Shown here piece by piece: positions 1 to 5,082 of a DNA stretch of 5,082 nt (the first letter of the stretch is position 1; the number at the start of each line of letters is the position of its first letter). Origin of the DNA: Comamonadaceae bacterium (GTDB lineage Bacteria; Pseudomonadota; Gammaproteobacteria; Burkholderiales; Burkholderiaceae_C); the NCBI GenBank assembly GCA_947483455.1, contig CANKNK010000156.1:1-5082 (forward strand), given 5' to 3'. The translations under genes and the position numbers were made by a program. The notes under the pieces are model-generated. The model saw nothing but the letters and a program-made list of their open reading frames with translations, did no database searches and was not told where the DNA came from.

Positions 1-2
1 CC

Positions 3-920
3 CCGCGTTTGTCCCCCGCCGCCGTACCTTATGTGCTGCTAAGCCCCTTTGTTCTGCTGTTCTTGGTGTTCGGTGTTTTTCCGCTGGTGTTTTCTTTTTA
101 CCTGGCCTTTCAAAGCTGGGAGCCAACGGCCGGCTTGTCGGCTATGAAATTTGTCGGCCTCGACAATTTCGCCTTCGCCATTACCGACGAATGGTTCTGG
201 AAATCCCTGAAAAACACCGCCTGGTTGGCGCTGGTTTCCGGTGTGCCGCAGCACCTGGTGGCGATACCGCTGGCCTACTTTATCCACACGTCCTTCAAGC
301 GCAGCCGCAATTTCGTGATCGGTGCCTACTTCTTGCCCTATATCACCAGCACCGTGGCCATCGCCATGATGTTCAGCACCTTGTTTTCTACCGACTATGG
401 ACTCATCAACCAGGCTTTGCTAGCCCTGCACGAATTACCGGGGCTGGCATGGATCACACCGTCGCAAGGCGTGGACTGGTTGGGTCGGGCAGAAAACGTC
501 AAGCCCGCGATTTCGTTGGTGGTGTTTTGGCGCTACTTGGGCTTTAACACCGTGCTTTACCTGGCAGCCTTGCAAACCATTCCCGCCGATATATACGAAG
601 CGGCCACCATGGACGGAGCAGGGCGCTGGCAGCAGTTTTGGTTTATCACGCTGCCCAGCTTGCAGCCCATGATTTATTTCGGCGTCACGCTCAGCGTGAT
701 CGGCGGTTTGCAGTTGTTTGAAGAGCCTTTTATCCTGACGGGTGGGCGCGGCGGCACCGACCAAAGCGGCATGACTACCGCCATGTATATGTACCGCACG
801 GCCTTCGAATTCAATGACTTTGGCGGCGCCAGCGCGCTGTCCTGGCTCTTGTTTGTCTTCGTGGCCCTATTGACCTGGCTGACCAACCGCGCCTTCAAGC
901 CGCGCGGCCCCTCCGCATGA
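3..920 (+). CDS. CUT1-family sugar ABC transporter permease, MalF/UgpA-like (5' partial)
   Basis: Inner-membrane subunit of a carbohydrate ABC importer; with the next permease it forms the channel for a sugar delivered by a periplasmic binding protein. Counting residues from the TTG codon at 9, about six hydrophobic segments are visible (roughly 8-34, 71-93, 101-126, 166-188, 221-242, 275-296). The cytoplasmic EAA loop that docks on the ATPase lies near 197-220, with E197-A-A, G203 and L215-P216. The frame stays open to the left edge, and the first membrane segment begins only a few residues after TTG. The true start is therefore probably a few codons upstream of the window, and TTG is probably internal. 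Otherwise the 303 visible residues match the usual size of this family. Its end overlaps the next gene by four bases (ATGA), which indicates translational coupling. Family assignment is firm; the sugar cannot be read from this protein. Confidence 0.93.
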   Translation, partial: PRLSPAAVPYVLLSPFVLLFLVFGVFPLVFSFYLAFQSWEPTAGLSAMKFVGLDNFAFAITDEWFWKSLKNTAWLALVSGVPQHLVAIPLAYFIHTSFKRSRNFVIGAYFLPYITSTVAIAMMFSTLFSTDYGLINQALLALHELPGLAWITPSQGVDWLGRAENVKPAISLVVFWRYLGFNTVLYLAALQTIPADIYEAATMDGAGRWQQFWFITLPSLQPMIYFGVTLSVIGGLQLFEEPFILTGGRGGTDQSGMTTAMYMYRTAFEFNDFGGASALSWLLFVFVALLTWLTNRAFKPRGPSA

Positions 921-1756
921 GTAGCGCATCGTCCGCCCCGAGCCAACTGGCGCCGCGCGCCGCCTACGCCATGGTGGCGCTGGGCGCGGTGGTGATGCTG
1001 CTGCCTTTTTATTTCATGTTCGTGTTTGCCAGCCATTCGCGCACCGAAATATTCAACCTGCCGCCGCCGCTGTTTTTCGGCAACAGCTTTATGGCCAATT
1101 TGGATATCTTGACCACCAAGATTCCCTTCTGGCGCAGCCTGGGCTGGAGTTTGTACGTGGGCCTGGCGTCCACCGCGCTGACGCTGTTGTTTTGCTCTAT
1201 GGGTGGCTATGCATTTGCGATGTTTGACTTTCGCTTCAAACAGCCCTTGTTCACCCTGGTCATGGGCACCATGCTGCTGCCTTCGTTTCTGGGCATGATT
1301 CCCAGCTTCATGATCATGGACGCCTTTGGCTGGATCGACCAGCCGCGCGCGCTCTACATCCCAGGCGCTGCCAGTGCTTTCGGTATTTTCATGATGCGCC
1401 AGTTCATCAGCAGCGCCATACCGCGCGAGCTCATCGAAGCGGCGCGCATGGACGGCTGCGGCGAGTTGGGCATTTACTGGCGCATCGTCTTGCCTTTGCT
1501 TAAACCGGCTATGGGCACGTTAGGCCTCATCACCTTTATCGCCTCGTGGAACAACTTCATCGGCCCGCTGATCGTCATGCGTTCCCCCGAGATGTACACC
1601 TTGCCCTTGGCCTTGCGCAGCATGCAAAGCCCGGTCAATACCGAGTGGGGCGCTGTCATGGCCGGCTCGGCGATCGCCACCTTGCCGCTGTTGGTTTTAT
1701 TCGCGATTTCCTCGCGCCGTTTGATCGACGGCCTGACCGCAGGCGCGGTGAAATAA
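917..1756 (+). CDS. CUT1-family sugar ABC transporter permease, MalG/UgpE-like
   Basis: Second inner-membrane subunit of the same importer. The 279-residue protein is full length for the family. Hydrophobic segments lie at about 15-38, 76-99, 110-134, 147-165, 196-220 and 247-265. The EAA loop spans about 174-198, with E174-A-A, G180 and L192-P193, and is the contact site for the ATPase. The C-terminus ends in the GLTAGAVK type of motif common in MalG-like permeases. The start ATG lies inside the stop region of the upstream permease (ATGA overlap) with no clear Shine-Dalgarno sequence, so translation is probably coupled to that gene. The next gene begins 42 bases downstream. Nothing looks truncated or odd. 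The assignment as a sugar permease is secure; the substrate is inferred only from the neighbouring beta-glucosidase. Confidence 0.95.
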   Translation: MSSASSAPSQLAPRAAYAMVALGAVVMLLPFYFMFVFASHSRTEIFNLPPPLFFGNSFMANLDILTTKIPFWRSLGWSLYVGLASTALTLLFCSMGGYAFAMFDFRFKQPLFTLVMGTMLLPSFLGMIPSFMIMDAFGWIDQPRALYIPGAASAFGIFMMRQFISSAIPRELIEAARMDGCGELGIYWRIVLPLLKPAMGTLGLITFIASWNNFIGPLIVMRSPEMYTLPLALRSMQSPVNTEWGAVMAGSAIATLPLLVLFAISSRRLIDGLTAGAVK

Positions 1757-1798
1757 GTATTCGTTGGACGCTATCAAAGAACTGTCGAAATCAGAACC

Positions 1799-3151
1799 AT
1801 GTCATCCCTTACCGACTTAGAACTCAAAGCTTGTTTCCCGCACGATTTTGTCTGGGGCGTAGCCACCAGTGCCTTCCAGATTGAAGGCGCCACGGGTAGC
1901 GATGGGCGCGGCCCGTCAGTTTGGGATACGTTTTGCGCCCAACCCGGCGCTATCGCCGACGGCACCGATGGCAGCCGTGCCTGCGAGCACTACCAGCGCT
2001 GGGAGACGGACCTGGACCTGATCGCCAATCTGGGCGTCAACACCTACCGTTTTTCGGTGTCCTGGCCACGCGTGCAGCCCTTGGGAAGTGGCGCCTGGAA
2101 CCGCCAAGGCCTGGACTTTTACGAGCGCCTGGTCGATGGCATGCTCGCGCGGGGCCTGGCGCCTTACCTCACGCTCAACCACTGGGACTTGCCCCAAGCC
2201 TTGCAAGACCAGGGCGGCTGGGCTAACCGCGACACCGTCCACCGTTTTGTCGACTACGCCCTGGGCATGCACCAACGTTTGGGCGACCGCGTGGCCTCGA
2301 TTGCCACGCACAACGAACCCTGGGTCATGGCCGTCCTGGGGTACGAGACCGGCATCTTCGCGCCCGGTATCAAAGAGCGTGGCATCGCTATGCGCGCGGC
2401 CCACCATTTGCTGCTGAGTCATGGCATGGCAGTACGCGCCCTGCGCGACGTGGGCTGCAAAGCGGAACTGGGCATTGTGCTCAATCTCTCGCCCATCCAC
2501 GCTGCCACCGACAGCCCGCAAGACCTGGCCAAAGCCCGGCTTGACGATGGCCGCCTGGTGCGCTGGTTTATGGACCCGCTGTACAAAGCCAGCTACCCGC
2601 AAGACATCCTGGAGCATCTCGGAGACGACGCGCCTCCGATTCAGGAAGGCGATATGGACATCATTGCCACGCCTATGGACTTTATGGGCATCAATTACTA
2701 CTCGCGCACCGTGGTACGCGCACAAGGCAGTTACGACGTGCGCAGCAGCGGCCTGGAAGTGACCGAAATGGACTGGGAGGTCTATCCCCAGGGACTGACT
2801 GAGTTGTTGCTGCGTTTGCACCAAGACTATCCGGTGCCTTCGCTATTGATTACTGAAAACGGCGGCGCCTTCAAAGATCCCCTGGTCAATGGCCAGGTAC
2901 ATGATGCCGACCGCATACGCTATCTGCAAACCCATATCGCGGCGGTACACCATGCCATGGAGCAAGGCGTGCCCATGAAGGGCTATATGGTCTGGAGCCT
3001 GATGGACAACTTTGAATGGGCCTCGGGCTATGCCAAACGCTTTGGCATTGTCTATGTGGACTACGACACCCAGCAGCGCACGCTCAAAGACAGCGCCAAG
3101 TGGTACCGCGACTTTCTGGCCGGCCAGGCTCAGGTGCAGCGCGCCGCCTGA
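1799..3151 (+). CDS. Glycoside hydrolase family 1 beta-glucosidase
   Basis: Retaining beta-glucosidase that releases glucose from the non-reducing end of beta-glucosides or short beta-gluco-oligosaccharides. The 450 residues form a complete single-domain TIM barrel of usual GH1 length. The acid/base is E173 in the THNEPW motif and the nucleophile is E353 in ITENGG. Sugar-binding positions typical of the family are present: Q27, H128 in NHWD, N172, N299 with Y300/Y301, W399, and E406-W407. No signal peptide is seen (the N-terminus leads straight into the FPHDFVWG strand), so the enzyme is expected in the cytoplasm, acting on imported sugar. The ATG at 1799 is the only sensible start, as the next methionine is residue 115; only a weak purine-rich stretch precedes it. 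The gene ends with tandem in-frame stops TGA-TAG. It sits between the permeases and the ATPase, which ties it to the importer. Some GH1 enzymes also accept galactosides or fucosides, so exact specificity is open. Confidence 0.96.
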   Translation: MSSLTDLELKACFPHDFVWGVATSAFQIEGATGSDGRGPSVWDTFCAQPGAIADGTDGSRACEHYQRWETDLDLIANLGVNTYRFSVSWPRVQPLGSGAWNRQGLDFYERLVDGMLARGLAPYLTLNHWDLPQALQDQGGWANRDTVHRFVDYALGMHQRLGDRVASIATHNEPWVMAVLGYETGIFAPGIKERGIAMRAAHHLLLSHGMAVRALRDVGCKAELGIVLNLSPIHAATDSPQDLAKARLDDGRLVRWFMDPLYKASYPQDILEHLGDDAPPIQEGDMDIIATPMDFMGINYYSRTVVRAQGSYDVRSSGLEVTEMDWEVYPQGLTELLLRLHQDYPVPSLLITENGGAFKDPLVNGQVHDADRIRYLQTHIAAVHHAMEQGVPMKGYMVWSLMDNFEWASGYAKRFGIVYVDYDTQQRTLKDSAKWYRDFLAGQAQVQRAA

Positions 3152-3167
3152 TAGCGCCCACCGCAAC

Positions 3168-3173
3168 AAGGAA
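3168..3173 (+). promoter_or_regulatory. Shine-Dalgarno site of the ABC ATPase gene
   Basis: AAGGAA lies seven bases before the ATG at 3181. It is the clearest ribosome-binding site in the window. It supports 3181 as the start rather than in-frame codons further upstream, which lie inside the beta-glucosidase gene. Confidence 0.75.
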
Positions 3174-3180
3174 CACACCC

Positions 3181-4233
3181 ATGGGCACCGTCACGCTGCA
3201 AGGCATACGCAAAAGCTACGGCACCACCGAGGTGATACGTGGCATCGACATCGAAGCGCGCGATGGCGAGTTTCTCGTCTTTGTCGGGCCCTCGGGCTGC
3301 GGCAAGACCACCACGCTGCGCATGATCGCGGGGCTGGAAAGCATCAGCGCCGGCGAACTGCGCATAGATGGCCTACGTGCCAACGATTTGCGCCCCTCCG
3401 ACCGGGGCGCGGCCATGGTGTTCCAAAGCTACGCCCTCTACCCCCATATGACCGTCGCCGACAACATGGGCTTTGCGCTAAAGATGGCCGGTGTGCCCAA
3501 GGCCCAGCGCGAGCGCCAGGTGCAGCAAGCGGCCGAAACCCTGCGCATGACCGAACTCTTGCAGCGCTACCCCAAAGAGCTGTCAGGCGGCCAGCGCCAG
3601 CGCGTAGCCATTGGCCGCGCCATCGTGCGCAAACCCAAAGTATTTTTGTTTGACGAACCTCTGTCCAATCTGGACGCTGCCTTGCGCGTGGACATGCGCG
3701 TGGAGTTGGCCCGCCTGCACAAAGAGCTGGGTACCACCATGATTTATGTCACACATGACCAGGTCGAGGCCATGACCTTGGGCAGCCGTATCGCGGTGTT
3801 TAACAAAGGGGTGATCGAACAAATCGGTGCGCCCTTAGAGGTGTACCAGCGCCCGGCCAATGTGTTTGTGGCCGGCTTTATGGGCGCGCCCAAAATCAAC
3901 TTGCTCGCACAGCCCGGCAGCGCGGCCGAGCTGGCCCACCAAGCGCTATGGAAAACCTTGGCCGGTGAACGCCTGGCCGGAGCAAAGCACCTGGGCGTGC
4001 GCCCCGAACACCTGCAAGTACACGCAAGCGGCGAGGGCGTGGCCGCCACCGTGGTGCTGGCCGAGCACCTGGGTGACGCGTCCGTGCTCCATATGCGTGT
4101 GCAAGGCGTAGCCGAATTACTCAAGGCCAAAGTGGCCGCCAACAGCGGCGCGTTTCAGGCCGGGCAAATGGTGTTTCTGCGCGCCCCGGCGGAGGCGGTG
4201 TTGGGCTTTGACGCCGCAGGCAAGGCCTTGTAA
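3181..4233 (+). CDS. CUT1-family sugar ABC transporter ATPase, MalK/UgpC-like
   Basis: Cytoplasmic ATP-hydrolysing subunit that powers the importer formed with the two upstream permeases. The 350-residue protein has, in order, Walker A GPSGCGKTT (36-44), Q-loop Q82, ABC signature LSGGQ (134-138), Walker B VFLFDEP (154-160, catalytic E159), D-loop SNLD (162-165) and switch H192. The C-terminal part from about 235 is the TOBE/regulatory domain, recognisable by the FMGAPKINL stretch and the GVRPEH motif at 272-277. Length is close to UgpC and slightly short of E. coli MalK. The frame stays open 55 codons upstream, but that part reads as a shadow of the beta-glucosidase gene. The ATG at 3181 has a good ribosome-binding site and gives the standard family N-terminus (MGTVTLQGIRKSYG). 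ATPases of this type are sometimes shared among several sugar importers, so it may not serve this one alone. Confidence 0.96.
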   Translation: MGTVTLQGIRKSYGTTEVIRGIDIEARDGEFLVFVGPSGCGKTTTLRMIAGLESISAGELRIDGLRANDLRPSDRGAAMVFQSYALYPHMTVADNMGFALKMAGVPKAQRERQVQQAAETLRMTELLQRYPKELSGGQRQRVAIGRAIVRKPKVFLFDEPLSNLDAALRVDMRVELARLHKELGTTMIYVTHDQVEAMTLGSRIAVFNKGVIEQIGAPLEVYQRPANVFVAGFMGAPKINLLAQPGSAAELAHQALWKTLAGERLAGAKHLGVRPEHLQVHASGEGVAATVVLAEHLGDASVLHMRVQGVAELLKAKVAANSGAFQAGQMVFLRAPAEAVLGFDAAGKAL

Positions 4234-4259
4234 ACACAGGCCCCTGGCAGCTGGTTTAC
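4230..4259. terminator. Imperfect inverted repeat between convergent genes, possible bidirectional terminator
   Basis: Arms GTAAAC (4230-4235) and GTTTAC (4254-4259) are perfect complements. Inside them CAG (4237-4239) can pair with CTG (4251-4253), and GCC (4240-4242) with GGC (4246-4248), leaving a three-base loop, one bulged A and a bulged AG. The structure includes the ATPase stop codon and lies in the 35-base gap facing the minus-strand hydrolase stop, the right place for a shared transcription end. Neither side is followed by a T run, so it is not a classical intrinsic terminator. It may only stabilise mRNA ends or be chance. Confidence 0.35.
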
Positions 4260-4268
4260 GCGCGGCGC

Positions 4269-5082
4269 TCAGGCCGCTTGCACGTACGTCGCTATCGCAT
4301 GCGCCGCTAGTTCGGTGGCGTAGTGCTGGCCGCACCAGTGCAGATCAAACACAATCACTGCATCGCTGCGGTTACACACCACCACGGCAATAGAGCCGTC
4401 GGTATTGATAAAGCCGCAGCACTCCAAGGCTTCGCGCGTCGCGGCGCACAAAATCCGCTTGGCGCCAGGCCGGATAAAGCGCGAAAAATGCCCTAGGTAG
4501 TAATACGAGCTTTGGTAGTCCAGAGACCCGGTGTGCGGGTCCGCCAATATCGGCGCACTGCATAAATTGCCCACATGGTTGGGGCCGCCGGTGTCGTCCA
4601 GCAACAAGTTCCAGTCGATCCAGCCCACAGTCCAGCGGTTCAGGTCGTTGATGATGGAGCGCGCATAGCGCTCGCCCACTGCCCACTCGCCGGTATGCGG
4701 CCCGCCTTCCTGGCAGCCTTCGGTAAATAGCAGGTGCTTATCGGGCCAGGCATCGTGCAGCAATTGCACATGTTCAAAATGGTCTTCCACATACCAATGA
4801 AAACCGGTTCCCCAGATGTACTGCGCCGCTTGGGGGTCGCTTAACACCTTGTCCGCGCGCTCCACCATGCGGTCGCGGTTGTGGTCCCAAATCACGATGC
4901 GCACATGCCCTAGGCCCGCTGCCGCCAGCGTCGGTCCCAAGTGGTCGCGCACAAAATCGCGCTCCTCTTCGGCGGTGTAAATACAGCTGTCCCAGGTCTG
5001 CACTGCCTCGGGCTCGTTTTGCACCGAAACACCCCACACTGGCACGCCTTCGGCTGCATAAGCGCGTATGAACTCCACAAAA
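4269..5082 (-). CDS. Glycoside hydrolase family 30 enzyme, C-terminal part (5' partial)
   Basis: Retaining beta-glycosidase of the glucosylceramidase / endo-beta-1,6-glucanase superfamily. Residues are numbered from the GTG at 5078. The acid/base is E22 in VQNEPE (codon 5013-5015) and the nucleophile is E120 in LLFTEGC (codon 4719-4721). GTGFHWY (90-96) and the WNLLLDDTGGPNH stretch (156-168) are also typical of the family. The region after about 200 is the C-terminal beta-sandwich strand part, closing with an LAAHAIATYV tail. The frame is open past the right edge, and F-VEFI-RAY reads as continuous family sequence, so GTG is internal. By family size, roughly 170-200 N-terminal residues, including any signal peptide, are missing. 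The motifs look most like bacterial subfamily GH30_1/GH30_3 (inference). It converges on the importer operon, 35 bases away, so it has its own promoter outside the window. Substrate could be a beta-1,6-glucan, another beta-glucan or a glucosyl lipid. Confidence 0.92.
   Translation of the reverse strand, partial: FVEFIRAYAAEGVPVWGVSVQNEPEAVQTWDSCIYTAEEERDFVRDHLGPTLAAAGLGHVRIVIWDHNRDRMVERADKVLSDPQAAQYIWGTGFHWYVEDHFEHVQLLHDAWPDKHLLFTEGCQEGGPHTGEWAVGERYARSIINDLNRWTVGWIDWNLLLDDTGGPNHVGNLCSAPILADPHTGSLDYQSSYYYLGHFSRFIRPGAKRILCAATREALECCGFINTDGSIAVVVCNRSDAVIVFDLHWCGQHYATELAAHAIATYVQAA

Noticed and set aside
9..11. TTG as the genuine start of the first permease.
   Set aside because: The frame is open to the window edge and the first membrane segment follows too closely. 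The usual start in this family lies several residues earlier, so it was called partial.
1764..1777. TTGGAC followed by TATCAA as a possible promoter in the gap before the GH1 gene.
   Set aside because: The two elements are only two bases apart, far from the roughly 17-base spacing needed, and the gap is more simply intra-operonic.
1916..2824. Long open frame (302 codons) on the minus strand, antisense to the beta-glucosidase.
   Set aside because: It has no recognisable domain and lies fully inside a GH1 gene with all catalytic motifs intact. Long antisense frames are expected in GC-rich coding DNA.
3016..3180. In-frame upstream extension of the ABC ATPase by 55 codons.
   Set aside because: It overlaps the end of the GH1 gene in another frame and has no family similarity. 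The ATG at 3181 has a good ribosome-binding site and gives the standard N-terminus.
4221..4230. Perfect 10-base palindrome CAAGGCCTTG at the end of the ATPase gene.
   Set aside because: It lies in the last codons, has no loop to form a hairpin, and a single short palindrome is expected by chance at this composition.
5076..5078. GTG as the genuine start of the GH30 gene.
   Set aside because: It would leave the enzyme without the first half of its barrel, and the frame continues past the edge with family-like sequence.

Overview
This 5,082-base window holds one carbohydrate-uptake and glycoside-hydrolysis locus. It contains five protein-coding genes, and two of them run off the window edges. 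DNA is GC-rich (about 60% by eye). Gene style and the CUT1-type transporter fit a proteobacterium, possibly a betaproteobacterium of the Burkholderiales. That placement is an inference from composition and protein style only, because no marker gene is present.

Layout: four genes read left to right as a likely operon. (1) 3..920 is the first membrane permease (MalF/UgpA-like), with its 5' end cut by the window edge. (2) 917..1756 is the second permease (MalG/UgpE-like), overlapping the first by ATGA. (3) 1799..3151 is a complete glycoside hydrolase family 1 beta-glucosidase. (4) 3181..4233 is the MalK/UgpC-type ATPase. A fifth gene, 4269..5082, lies convergently on the minus strand and encodes the C-terminal 270 or so residues of a glycoside hydrolase family 30 enzyme (glucosylceramidase / endo-beta-1,6-glucanase superfamily). 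The 35-base gap between the two convergent genes contains an imperfect inverted repeat that could be a shared terminator or mRNA-end hairpin, but it has no T tract.

How they work together (inference): the two permeases and the ATPase form an inner-membrane importer for a small glucoside. A substrate-binding protein gene is expected just left of the window but is not seen. The GH1 enzyme has no signal peptide and would hydrolyse the imported beta-linked sugar to glucose in the cytoplasm. The GH30 enzyme could supply the oligosaccharides from a beta-glucan or glucosyl conjugate, or process them further. Its cellular location cannot be judged because its N-terminus is off the window.

There is no RNA gene, mobile element, CRISPR array or transcriptional regulator that I can support, and no gene-free stretch longer than 42 bases. 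The region looks like a well-formed but ordinary sugar-utilisation cluster. I did not find a clearly new biological system. The points most worth checking are the combination of GH1 and GH30 with a dedicated importer and the actual substrate.
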